This document shows, piece by piece, positions 35,245 through 47,000 of a stretch of DNA of 64,000 bases. Within the stretch, counting starts at the first letter, position 1. Every line of letters starts with the position of its first letter. Under the pieces are notes generated by a model. The model saw nothing but the letters and a program-made list of their open reading frames with translations. It did no database searches and had not been told where the DNA came from. A program made the position numbers and the translations under genes. Source of the DNA: Morella rubra (taxonomy: Eukaryota > Streptophyta > Magnoliopsida > Fagales > Myricaceae); contig CM025854.1 of NCBI GenBank assembly GCA_003952965.2, positions 27,787,364-27,851,363 on the forward strand. The letters run 5' to 3'.

Positions 35245-35754
35245 TCAACTCCGGTATAGGTACCGGTTTTTAAATAATTACCATCTACACCTATACCGTT
35301 AAGGGCAAAAATCGGCCTTTAACAGTGGCGGCTTTAGTGGTGGCAATTTCTAGTTATCTTACATTCATATTGGGCCTTTTTTTAGCATTTTACGCACTTG
35401 GTCCAATGTATTTGTTTCTTCTTCTTTTTTAGTCTATTAATCACATATCATTAAAATCTAAACTAATTAAATCTAAAATCAATAAAATTAAAGATCATCT
35501 TAAAAGATAAAGATGAAAATTTAAAGTCCAAACAAATAAAATCCAAAATTAATAAACATAAAGAACACCACAGAATCTAAAGTCTCAACCAATAAAATTC
35601 AAAATAATAAACTTAGAGAAATAACTGTAAGAACATCGTAAAGATGGGTAACTCCTTCAAATCCCTACTCCTCGATCTCCGTCGCCAAGATAGGTAACTC
35701 TATACAATATATTTAAATACACCAAGTTATAATTTATAAAAATAAAAATATTAT

Positions 35755-37891
35755 TCAAACTAATAAACTAACAAAAGCATAAATAAAATTACCTGAGTCA
35801 ATCGTATAAGTTTGTGGATCTTCTGTCATATCAGAAGTCATGTCCTCCTCCTCCACAATAGGGTCGCATCTCATCCAATTTTGAGCACAAATGAGATCTT
35901 CTGCGGTTTTTGGGGCCAATGAACTTTGAAAGGGATCCAATATCCAATCTCTAGTGCTAAATATTGACTTAGAAGGTACAGTGGTAATAGGAATTGCCAA
36001 CACATCCCGAGCTATGCTGGCAAGGATAGGATACTTACGAAAGTTAATGTTCCACCAAAACAAAATTTTAAAGGAAGGAGCCTTTGATTCAACTGACTCT
36101 GATAAATATCTTTCCACCTCAGATTTGGGGTCTGAAATTTGGCTAGCAGCCCTTACAAGATCAAACTCATCCAAATCCTCATTATCCCCCATAATCACAC
36201 TATCACTGTCACCCACTTCCCGACACTGCCATGGTTGTCATTGTTATATTCCGTAAACAACCGTTCTAAAGTACCCTTCACATTCAATGCCATAACTTCG
36301 CCTTCCGCTTCTCTCATTACTTTTTTAAACCAATAATTTAGTACAACCATCTTGTTTCTTGGATCAAGCAATGCTGCAACAAATAAAAGTCTATTCACTA
36401 TCATCAAATCACCCCAATACTTGTCATACTTCGTTTTCATGCGGGATGCCATCTCTTTAAGCAAAGTATCATTACTAGAAGAATACCTGTCCAAATGGCT
36501 ATGTATCTTAGTCAACTCCTCCAAGTAGACATTAGCTGTAAATACATTTGATCCTGACATTCTTATTGTTACTTTATAAAATAACTTCAAGAATTTTACA
36601 AAGTGACGGATGTGCTCCCAATCCTCAAGTGTGGGGGGGCCTAATCCTTTCTTCTCATGCCCCTCTTCGCCCAAATACAATATAAAATGCCGATCCTCAT
36701 CCAACATCAACTCAAATGCCTCTCGATATTTCAAAGTCACATCCAACATCAAATAAGTTGAGTTCCACGAGTGATAATAAAAAATTGAGTAAATGTAATC
36801 TCTTTAATCTGTACACATTCTTTAAACTTTTCTAACCTTTGGGGTGATGATTTAACATACTTGATCATATTTCGAACCTTAGCAATTGACTTATCAACCT
36901 CTTTCATCCCCTCAGTTACAATCAAATTCAAAATATGTGAACAACATCTCAAGTGTAGGAATTCATGGCCACAAACAATCCTCCCTACATCTAGAGTATC
37001 TTTTTGCAATTGCCTCCTCTTTAAATGGTCAATGACAGTGTCATTAGAGGAGGCATTGTCAACTGTTATTGTAAGGATCTTTTGTATCCCCCAGTCATTC
37101 ATACAATCTTCTATTTCCTTAGCAATACTAACCCCTTATGATCTTGCACCCTCCTAAAAGACAAAATTCTCTTCTGCAATGTCCAATTAACGTCGATGAA
37201 GTGTCCAGTTACACACATATAATTAAAATTTTGAATCGATGTCCAATTATCTGTGGTAAAAGACACTTTAGACCCATTCGTTCGAATCATATGCTTCAAC
37301 TTCTCCTTCTTTTTCAAATAAAGTTTCATGCAAAGCCTCATCGATAATGAATTAAATCACTAAATCCATGTTTCTGAACTACAATAAAAGGCATCTCATC
37401 GATAATTATCATCCTAGCAATCAAATATTTAATAGTCTTCTCACAAAACTTACGTGTCACTCCCATCGTTCCAACATCAGACCCCGTTGACTTCTCAGCA
37501 TCGTGAGTCAAAACATTTGCCCAACATCTAACTGACCCCCTTTCTTTCTCTTGAAATATGAACAAATGTTGTGATGATGCTATAACCCCGATGTCCCATT
37601 CTTGTGATGAGCCATAAAATCTTTTTTACAATAATTACATTTTGCTTTAGGTGGATTAGAGTTAGGTACCTTGGTGTAGTGCAGCCATACATCAGAAGGG
37701 TTCGAGTTTTTCCTTTTTTTGGGTTCAGGGCGTGGTGGTCGTCCACTTACATCACCTCCACCCATTGACCCCACTGTCTCAGAATCCGGAATGGACCCAA
37801 CAACCGGACACGATACTGAGGGCGACATAACAGTAGCACTACTACATGTGGCTGCAGATGACTGTGATTGTGGTGGAGTGTCTATCTGCAA
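35755..37891 (-). pseudogene. hAT transposase pseudogene (BED zinc finger, hATC domain)
   Basis: Pieces in order: 37891-37580 with a BED finger (CNYCKKDF, then after an in-frame TAG at 37582-37580 the H-x-x-x-C half); 37565-37338; 37341-37111 with FTTDNWTS; 37102-36749 with TVDNASSND and CSHILNLIV; 36752-36195 with LYKVTIRMSG-like core; and 36216-35755 with the C-terminal dimerisation region (RYLSES, WWNIN, PITTVPSKSIFS, LDPFQSSL). The family normally encodes one protein of about 650-700 residues that cuts and pastes DNA and binds its ends through the BED finger. Here at least one stop and five frame changes disable it. A gap around 37340 also removes expected residues. Similar to plant RICESLEEPER/DAYSLEEPER proteins, but clearly not domesticated. 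Confidence 0.85.
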
Positions 37892-38538
37892 ATTAACAAC
37901 AAAGGGTTTAGCAACAGAGGGTTTAGACTATTAATCCAAATAATAGCTCCTGGCCAAATTTAGCACCCTATTATAGATTCCAAAAACTATAAAATTGCAT
38001 AAATAATCAAAATCTCTTCCCAAATTTATTAAATTACAAACCCTAAAAACAACAAACAATTGGGGAAACTGTTCATATATGTCCTAATATTATCATTAGA
38101 ACAAATTAAAATTAACAAATCCTAAAAACAAATTTATTTTCTTGTTTTCTTAAACTTCCCAAATTTATTAAATTACATACCCCAAAAACAACAAACAATG
38201 GGGGAAAACATTCAGCAATAATATATGTCCTAATATTTCAATAGAACAAATTAAAATTAACAAATCCTAAAACCCTAAAAAAAAATTTATTTTTCTTGTT
38301 TTCTTAAACTTCCCAAATTTATTAAATTACAAACCCTAAAAACAACAAATAATGGGGAAAACATTCAGCAATAATATATGTCATAATATTTTCAATAGAA
38401 CAAATTAAAATAACAAATACATTGATTTTTAACATACCTAAATGAATCTCAATCCTTGCACTTGAGAGAGATGTGACAGACAACACTCGGCAGAGGAAAT
38501 GGGAGCAAAATAGGAGCTGCAGACGTGGTGGTCGGCAA

Positions 38539-38562
38539 GAGAGAGAGAGAGAGAGAGAGAGA
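38539..38562. repeat. (GA)n microsatellite
   Basis: Twelve uninterrupted GA dinucleotides within the 5' flank of the decayed hAT transposase. Confidence 0.95.
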
Positions 38563-38880
38563 CTCGCAAGGGGCTAGGGGGCGCTAGTCGCAGACTCGCA
38601 GGGGGAATCGGGAGTTCGGCTGTTCGAGATAGGGGGTAACACGAACAAAATGATAGGAGAGGGGGCTTTAAACTAAACGTGTCATTTTGGGTTTTTTTTT
38701 TTTTTAAAAAAAAAAAAATTCGGTGTCCGGTACCCGAGAACCTGGTGCCGGGTAACCCGGGAACCGAGAATGGCACCAAGTTTTGTTAAAAACCTCAAAT
38801 CGGCACCGACACTGGTGAAGCTGGGTACCGGCAACCCGGTGCCGGTGCCATCAGAATTTTTTGGTGGCACTGAATAGCCT

Positions 38881-39835
38881 TAGCGGTTAGAGCCATTAAT
38901 TAATATTAATTGCTATCCATTATTTTAGCCTCCTCATCAGATCGCACACTCTGTTTTCTCTAGCGGAAGCAAGATGGATGGATGGATGGATGAGCAATTC
39001 AAACGAGACCGTTTTTAGAATACCGCCTAACTAATATGTGTTGGAAGAGTTGAAGATTTAAAAAAGTAGGTGAGATACATTTTGCAACACTAGACCCTTG
39101 AGTACTTGACCCTTGAGCATACACATGGGTTATGGCCTTATGGGTGATGAGTCAAACGGGTCGGCAATCAGCTCAAATGGGAAGCATATAAAGATCCAGG
39201 TTAACTTATAATTAATGGTTATGGATGAGGTGGTTACCAGATGACTACTTGGGGAGCTTAAAAGCTCTTATCAAGAGACCCCATTCCTGTATCCTGCGTA
39301 TTGATGACTCAAAGTTCAAAGTCAACAGAACAATGCTTTTGTTTATTTTTGATAAAATAGTTTAAAGTGAATTTTATTTCAATAAAGATTAGAATAACAT
39401 ATATAACAATTCAATAAAATACTTCTCAGCAAAAATATTCTTTAAAAAAAAATTAATCAGTTTTAAAAAATAAGAAAATATATTTCAAATTTGTTGTTTG
39501 CTACGAAACGAACAGTGCTTTAATTGTAAAATTTATACTCCCCGCTTAAGTATCGCTCTCAATGCAACAGCGATCATTCATCACGAGGGTTGCCCGCTGT
39601 GACCCTTCCTATACGAAAAAAGCCACCTTCCATAACCTTTGCCCTACCAAATGACTCGCCTTCCGCGATAGTTGCAACTGAACTATCCACTGCAATGACG
39701 GACCTTTCATTGAAAGTGGGTTTTAACTCTTGCCAAAAGTAGATGGGACTGTCAGGCAGTCAGCCCCACCATGACTGTGAGCTTTCAGGAATATGATGGC
39801 TGAAGCTCTGGAGTTATGGCTTCATAATCCACGTC

Positions 39836-39875
<40 letters not shown>

Positions 39876-41209
39876 TATAAATAAATATTTTTATTATGTA
39901 AAAATTAATAGTTGTAACAATAAAAAGTCTTACTAATTTGGTTTTCTTATTTATCTGGAGTATATCGAATCACACAAGTCTCTCTGAGCAACTCCGACAA
40001 GAGAAACCGACTCTCAAAAAGCTCTCTCTCTCTCTCTCACAGTGAAAACCCATTTAGAAGCCGTTCCAGGAGGAGAGAAAAGGAGCTCCGGCTCCTCCCT
40101 CCCTCCCTCCATCTACCTTCTCCCCTCGGCTGGTCATCTAAACTATAGTAGGGATGAGAAGGGATGCTATACGAATCAGTCAACACAATATTACATGGAA
40201 AGTTTTAATTTGCCCCTGCAGAAGGGAAACTGGACGAATAGCGGCAGAAAACAAAAGCCGACAATTATCACCACACTTTGGACGTAAGGGCAGCATGTGC
40301 TCTGAAATTGGTCGCCCTCGTGTTATTCAATCAACCTCTCTCTGACAGTCTCCTTCCGTGCTAATTGAAAATCTCGACTAAAGATAAAAGATTTGCCTGA
40401 AGTCCTTATCTTTGAAAACTAGTGTCCAGTAGTTCGTAGAGCCTGATTTATTAGATTTTAAGTGAAGTTAATTATTACACAAGATAGGCATTGAAATTCA
40501 TTTAGTCCAGGAAACTTATCTAAATTGGAGGTCCTAACGGCTGCGGATTGGAATTTTTTTTGAAAAGACTGAGCAGTAACTCTATAGTGGTCTGACAGAA
40601 TTTGACTGCAGCATAAGAGACATTATTTATGTGCCCTACATATGAGGCCACAGCTTTTCTTTCGTCATAGAGCAGTGGTACTTCTCAGTTCTCTCCCTTC
40701 TGAGAAACCCCCCCGGACAAGCCTAGAGAAAGAAAAAAAAAGACGCACTCAGAGGCCTCCACGTGCATTCGGAGCTTGCGTTTCAACAATTTCCCAAGAC
40801 AAGGAAGGACCCTCCTAGTCCTACTCTAGCTGTACAAAGTTCAATGTTTGATGAGCTGGAGCCGATAGGACTCCCTACCTCGTCTTCTGTTTCTGTTGTT
40901 TTTTTCCTCTGTTTTTCTGTAGGTTTATTTCCCTGCACTGGTCACCTGATGTCTGTGTATGATTATGTTATGTGAAAAAAAAAAAAAAAAAAAAACAAAA
41001 AAAAAAAAAAAAGAGAGAGTAGAAAATTGCAGTGTGATTTTCAAACCCAAGCAATGTTAAGCAGAATGCGAGTTCCTAGATAAACAACAAAACAATAAAC
41101 AAAGTGGAACTTCTAGTAAAAGCGTGAACAGAATTTCTAGTGAAGCTACAAGTTTTACCACAAATATGGTAATAGGAAATGTAAGTACGTCTTCCGCCGC
41201 AAATCCATG
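38881..41209. other. Intergenic region between the hAT element and the OXS3-like gene
   Basis: Holds a GATG/GGAT tetranucleotide repeat at about 38973-38992, the AT microsatellite at 39839-39873, CT repeats near 40022-40039 and two long A runs at 40975-41012. Open frames at 40042-40345 and 40763-40975 have no recognised domain. The segment next to 41210 is the presumed 3' untranslated region of the minus-strand gene. Confidence 0.5.
39839..39873. repeat. (AT)n microsatellite
   Basis: About 17 AT dinucleotides in an intergenic position. Confidence 0.95.
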
Positions 41210-41761
41210 CTAAGCTAACAAAACAGTTTGGTTAGAAATAGTACTATTTGTACTGGTCGATCTGTGAGGTGGGTTGGGGGACCTGCTGCCCAGAAAACTG
41301 TCGCCTCCATCTGCAGCGAGCAAAGAGCATGATCCCCTGGGATTGGGTAGCGTTTCCGAAACGACCCTGGAGGAAGCTACAGGAGGTCGTGATGCTCTCT
41401 GGCTGTCCCCTAATCCTACATAGCTTTTGCATGACTTCAACTTCTTGCTGTAAGGTTGCTCAACCTTGACAAGATCCTCCACGCATTTGACATTTGATAA
41501 CGAAGTAAATGACCTCGACTTCCCTTCGTAATGCTTTGAGAGCCCCCTCCTGTAAACAAACATAATACCCAATCAGCAGAAAACTTCAAGAACGAAAGAA
41601 AGAACCCGAGAGAACGCAAGCAGGTCTTACCTCATGGGAAGTTGTCGAAGGAGAGAAGATAAGTCACTTAAAGGTCCAGTAGCAGGCTGATGATCCGAAG
41701 AAGATGACGCGTCAATATGATGATCTTGAGCTCCTTGCTGGATGATGCCATAAAAATCCAT
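41210..41761 (-). CDS. OXIDATIVE STRESS 3-like protein
   Basis: Two exons, 41761-41631 and 41549-41210, with a GT-AG intron of 81 bp and a split AG|G codon, give 156 residues. Exon 1 encodes a short acidic, serine-rich N-terminus with LSDLSSLLRQLPM. Exon 2 opens with the family core RRGLSKHYEGKSRSFTSL followed by VEDLVK, and then a serine- and proline-rich tail. The GLS-x-x-Y-x-GKS-x-SFTSL core is the hallmark of plant OXS3-like proteins, nuclear stress-tolerance factors. No enzyme domain is seen. The ATG is the first in frame upstream of the core and the length suits the family. The call rests on the core motif; the exact paralogue is unknown. Confidence 0.75.
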
Positions 41762-42885
41762 TTTTGTTCAAGAAATGAGGCAGTTCAATCTCTTTCACAG
41801 CTGCCGCAGAATTAGAAAGAAAACGAGTTTTTGTGGAAAGTAACTCCTTGGGTTTAAAAGCGTTGGGTGTGATGGTTCAGGAAAGAAAGTTCGGGGTGGA
41901 AAGATAAAGCATAAATATTGTTTCTATTTTTGATATGATACTTAAGATTCGGCATTATCCAATTCACCCTTCCCTTGTCCCCCTCAGCCGGCCGCAGGAA
42001 ACGTGACCAATCCCACCAACCCGGTGGAGCGCGTGAGCACACTTTTAACGAGGCGTTTATTGATAGGTGTAGATTTGTGTGACACCTTCAATATAAGGAG
42101 CGTTGGAATCGTGCCTCTCAAGGGCTTTGGATAAGGCTCCAGTCCATCGATGGCAGTTGTGAGTCATCCAAATTGCTTTTCCCCCATACCACGCCCACAC
42201 GTTCCTTTCCGCTTAAACGCTTCAGTTTTACAGCACCCACGGTTTTGTTTTATATATTCCCAGGTATATCTTTTTTTTATTATTATTTAAAATTTTGTTT
42301 TATTAACAATTAAAGTTACGTTGCTGGCGCTAATTTTGACGCCATGAGTTGTTGGAATCTTTGGTCATGATCTGCATTGTATTATCCAAATTTTTGAGCT
42401 CTAATTTTTTTTTATCTTCGAAATTTAATAATTTTTAATTAATACGATTCAGGTTTTCTAGATTATATTCATTTTTGTAGATATAAAATCAGTGGTTTAA
42501 TCTTTAATATATTCCCTCCGCATTTTCCCTGAATTGTTTATTATTTTCCTTGGGCCAATGGATTTCGTTTAAACCATGAGATATTAGGGGCTCGGACCAA
42601 AAACAAGACCAAGTGGGGCGGTGTTAGTGCTGAGGATTTGTGGGCCATGCTTAATCGAGCAGATGAATTGGACCATGGGCTTCGTTAAAGGGCCCGAAGT
42701 TCCTTATCTTCTTTTATGCAATTAAGGGATTTGTTTTTAGTTACCCGGGAAAAAAAATTAAGGGACTTTTTTTGGTTTTTTCTTATGAGATTGTTCGGTA
42801 AGAGCACGAAGTTGGTCAGTTGGATTTGTTATGTATGTTTTATACAACAAACGATGGTTATCGCTTTCAATGCAAATACCGTAAA
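41762..42885. other. Upstream flank of the OXS3-like gene
   Basis: Presumed promoter of the minus-strand OXS3-like gene up to about 42300, then AT-rich intergenic DNA with a poly(A)-tailed insertion candidate at 42720-42765. No coding gene recognised. TATATAAAA on the minus strand near 42247-42256 is a possible but distant TATA box. Confidence 0.45.
42720..42765 (+). mobile_element. Short poly(A)-tailed insertion candidate with 10-bp target duplication
   Basis: AATTAAGGGA occurs at 42720-42729 and 42756-42765. The 26 bases between end in GTTACCCGGG plus a run of A, in plus orientation. Similarity may extend a few bases past each repeat. It fits the pattern of the other tail-only insertions but has a longer body. 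Confidence 0.45.
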
Positions 42886-43632
42886 TAAGGGTGTTTATTT
42901 TCATCGGCGGTGGCTGTTTTAATCACAAAACCGCCACCGTTACCGACAAGAACGGTTATTGTGTTTTAGCGATACGGTGGCGGTGTCAAATATATGATTC
43001 CATCAATTACGGTGACGCGTCACCTATACTACCGTTAACTCTCCTAGTTGAGACTTGAGATGATTATTAATTATGTGACATACTTTTGTTAGGCTTTTAT
43101 TAGAATATTTAGTTGGTTTATGTCACATTGTTGGACACTTTTATTGGACTTTAGTCATTATGTTTGAATATGATATTATGTTGGACTTTTAGACAACTTA
43201 TTATATTTGTTATGATTATTAATGATTATGATATTATGTTTGAATAGGTTATGATATTTGTCCATTTGATATGATTATTGATTATGATATTATGTTGGAA
43301 ATTTAAACAGGTTATGATATTTGAATGATTATATTTGTTGCTTATATATAGGCATCAAATGGTCTTAATGGTCCAAAAAAATCTAAGGAAAACAGCCCAA
43401 AATAGTGAAAAAAATGAAAAGCCCAAAAAAGGCCCCTTTTTTTAGGTCCAACGGTTATACGATTTAAGCGGTTATCGTATAACCGTTACCGTTAATACCG
43501 TCACTGATAAGGGTTATTGTGCCTTAGCGGTGCGGTGGCGGTATTAATTATGTGATTCCGTCAATTATAGTGATAGTAATAATTTTCGCCAAACCATCAC
43601 CTACACTACCGTTAACCACCCCTAACCGTAAA
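42878..43632. mobile_element. Non-autonomous hAT element with perfect 8-bp target duplication
   Basis: ACCGTAAA occurs at 42878-42885 and 43625-43632. The 739-bp element between them starts TAAGGGTGTTTA and ends, reverse complemented, TAGGGGTGGTTA, a 12-bp imperfect terminal inverted repeat with 10 matches. An 8-bp duplication and TAGGGGTG-type ends define the hAT superfamily. Both sub-ends carry GGTGGCGGT and ACCGTTA-type motifs, and the middle near 43450-43500 holds an AACGGTTATACG...CGTATAACCGTT palindrome. No transposase is encoded, so it depended on another element. Confidence 0.9.
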
Positions 43633-43963
43633 TGGAGTAAACTTATAATTTATATTCGATTTATGCGTTTTTAATAAGAAAGTTTAATTAAAGTTATCGA
43701 AATCTGGAACTGAAATCGAGATGGGTAACAAAATGAACCGTATTCGTCCCAACGGAACAGTGCTGTGATTTTCCTTTTTTTATTTTGATTTGTCAATTTA
43801 CGGAGGGTTTTCTCTGAAAACAGAGAACGTCCCTCTCTCTTCCTTCCTTTGGTTGACCCGGACGGCCACACTCTGCTTTCGGTTCAGCACGAGATTGAGA
43901 TGATTCTCCTTTGTCTGTTCCGCTTTGACAAGAATTTTTTACTACTGGTATACTGATAAAAAT
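43633..43963. other. Upstream region of the importin-like gene
   Basis: Mixed composition without a recognised ORF; presumed promoter of the importin-like gene. No clear TATA box was found, which is common for housekeeping plant genes. Confidence 0.45.
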
Positions 43964-44012
43964 AGAGAGAGAGAGGGAGAGGGAGAGGGAGGGAGAGGGA
44001 GAGGGAGAGGGA
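43964..44012 (+). promoter_or_regulatory. GA-rich leader of the importin-like gene
   Basis: About 49 bases of GAGAGA and GGGAGA repeats directly before the start codon at 44014. GA repeats in plant leaders and promoters are known binding sites for BPC/GAGA-binding proteins. Whether that applies here is inference. Confidence 0.55.
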
Positions 44013-44013
44013 T

Positions 44014-47000
44014 ATGGAGCTGCAAATGAAGGTGGCGGAGGCCGTTCACGTCCTGAATCACGACAGCCAATCGTGCAACCGTGTCGCCGCTAATCAATGG
44101 CTGGTTCAGTTTCAGCAGACGGACGCTGCTTGGGAGGTCGCCACCTCTATCCTCACCGGTCCCTCCTCCTCCCCACACTCCTTTGTCTCCGACTTCGAGG
44201 TCGAGTTCTTCGCGGCACAGATTCTCAAACGCAAGGTTCCTTCCTTTTCCACTAACCACTTTATCGGCTTTTTACATTTTCTGGTCGAGTTTCTTCGTCT
44301 TTCACTCTCATTAGCTATCTACTTTGCCTTTTTAGTGTATCTATGTTCGAAATTTGCCACATACGAACCTTTTTTTGTGACTTATCCTATCACATTGCAG
44401 ATCCAAAACGATGGCTATTACTTGCAGTTAGGAGCTAAGGATACTTTGCTAAATGCCCTTCTCGTGGCTGCCAAAAGATTTAGCTCCGGCCCTCCTCAGG
44501 TGCCTTTTGTTTGTTTGTTTATTAATTAAAACCAAATAGGAAGACTGTCTAGGTATTTATTGACGGGAATAGATGCTATCTACGGGCTATATTGTCGAAT
44601 AACCGAACTTGTCTGAGTAGGTGATGCCGTGTTGGTTCGTTGGTGCTGGGTTTAACGTCTGATTTCTTTTATTATTTTGACGAGTTCTGTAATATTTTTG
44701 CGGCAGCTTCTTACACAAATCTGTCTTGCACTCTCTGCGCTTATACTTCGTGCTGTTGAGAATGGAAAACCTATTGAGCAGCTTTTTTATAGCCTCCAGA
44801 ATCTACAAAGCCAGGACGATGGTAATATTGCAGTCTTGGAGATGCTTACAGTTCTGCCGGAAGAAGTTTTTGACACCCAAAACATTGATAGTAAAATTAG
44901 TTCGGCCTGCAGAAGCCAGTATTGCCGAGAGGTTTACAAACTCCCTTCTGCTTCTCATTTGCTTTTGGTTGTTCCCTAGCTTGGCCTTAATTCTCTTTTA
45001 CACAGCTTCTTTCGCATACCCCGACAGTTCTCGAGTTCCTACTGCAGCAATCTGAGAAAGGATTTGATGGAGGTGCCCAACTACACGAAAGGAACAGAAA
45101 AATTCTGCGTTGCTTACTGAGTTGGGTATGGCAATTGTTTTGATTGTGCTGGTGGCTTGTTCTGATTAAACTGTAAATATAGGTTTTTACTCCAATCAAA
45201 TGAAGTGGCATTGATTGCTCTCCTCTATTGTTGCCGAAAGTAGCACTGGCTTTTGCTTCAGCAGTTTTCACATAACCTATGGCATGGCTTCATTCTTAAT
45301 TTTGATATTTTTTTTTTCCTTGCATGGCTTCGATCATAATTTTTTTCTTTTTGGGTTTTTACAGAAAATGCAAATGCCTTATATCAAGCTTTTCTTTCAC
45401 CTATGGTTTTCTTGTCATAACAACCTCTTGCACTCAGGTTCGAGCTGGGTGCTTCTCAGAGATTCCCCAGGGCTCATTGCCAGCACATCCACTTCTTAAT
45501 TTTGTATTCAATTCTCTGCAGGTAATCCTTCTCAGTTACACCTGCTATTGAAATAGATTGGCAATATTTACAGTGGTCACATGTATAATAATCTCTGCAT
45601 TGTTGTTTATAGGTTTTGTCTTCATTTGATATGGCGATTGAAGTTCTGATTGAACTTGTTAGTCGACATGAGGTATGTTACACCCTTTCTTTCTTTCTTT
45701 CGTTCTTTTCTTTTTTTGTTTTGGGTAAGTAAGCATATGTCACACCCTTTGACACTAATACTTTGTAATCAATTCCACTATATATGTATGTTAGTAAGGT
45801 TCATCAATGGGTGAGCTGGGTGAGCATCAGGTACATAAAAACTGCTGGCGTGAGCCAGCCTGATTGGATCTCAGGCCTGATTTTTGCAGCTCAAGCATGG
45901 CCCTGAAGAGCTGCAGGATGGGTTGGTTCCAACCCAGCCTGATATGTTTAATTTTCTTACCACTAAAGGTTTGAAGCTCAAATAGTGAAAAGTTGGATGA
46001 TAGATACCCTAGGGCTGGGATTTAGATCAAGTCAAAATGCAATGTACGGCAAATTAATTATAGGAATAAGCATCTGACTACATGGGACTATACCTGGCAA
46101 TTGATTGTAAATCTAAGCCAGCCCCTGAAATTCTTAAAGCCCAGGCCTGAGGTTTTAGCTCAAAATTGTAAGGCTAGGCTGGGTTGACTGATAGAATACC
46201 CTAGGGCCGGGATTTAGATCAAGTCAAAATGCAATGTACGACAAATTAATTATAGGAATAAGCATCTGACTACATGGGACTATACCTGGCAATTGATTGT
46301 AAACCTAAGCTAGGCCTGAATATTATCAAGCCAAGAACGGTCAGCCCAGCCTAGCCTTACAATTTTGAGCTAAAACCTCAGGCCTGGGCTTTAAGAATTT
46401 CAGGGGCTGGCTGAGCAGCCTGGCCTAGGGCCATGCCTAATAGTATATGTTTATGCTGGATGTGATCCATTTTCCCCTAATCGTATGCTCTACATGCCAG
46501 ATTTCAAGTTAGTTCAATACACAAGGGCTATTTAATCCATATGATGCTCCGGTTAACACAGTTTAAGTAAGTTTTGTCTCAGTTGATTGGGATCAGCTGG
46601 ATGAATTTGTTGTACAGGGGTCATAAAATTGTTGAAACTTAGTTATATCATTCCCATTGAAGATAGTTTGCTGGTTAATGGTATTGGACGGAAGTAACAT
46701 TTGCTATGCATGATATACGGGGAAGGGCATTAAATTCATGTGTCTTAGCATTGCATTGGTCCCACATGAAGAGTGGACAAGGCACAAGAATAAAAATCTC
46801 TAAATTTCTAAATCGGTTGAAGTTTCATCCTCCATGAATTTCTCTTGTTTGTGTATTAAAGCCTAAACTAGCTTCACTCCATGTGATACCACAATAGGGC
46901 TATTGCGCCGTGGAGTGAAAATCAGTGACATTCATTTGATTATATATCATACTGTCAACACATAACCTGTCTTATTTGTTAATAGATACTGACTGAATCT

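Larger units (their letters stand above)
35245..38880 (-). mobile_element. Decayed autonomous-type hAT transposon (ends approximate)
   Basis: A broken hAT transposase occupies the middle (35755-37891). Both flanks carry GC-rich subterminal words unlike the surroundings: CCGGTATAGGTACCGG at 35252-35267, and repeated CCGGTACCCG, GGTGCCGGGTAACC and CGGTGCCGGTGCC at 38725-38850. Clustered short motifs near the ends are typical of hAT elements. I could not find matching terminal inverted repeats or an 8-bp target duplication, so the limits are estimates. Confidence 0.6.

Noticed and set aside
35322..38880. CAGTG or TAGTGGTGGC as the terminal inverted repeats of the decayed hAT element
   Set aside because: The candidate ends match poorly and the flanking 8-mers differ, so the element limits are left approximate.
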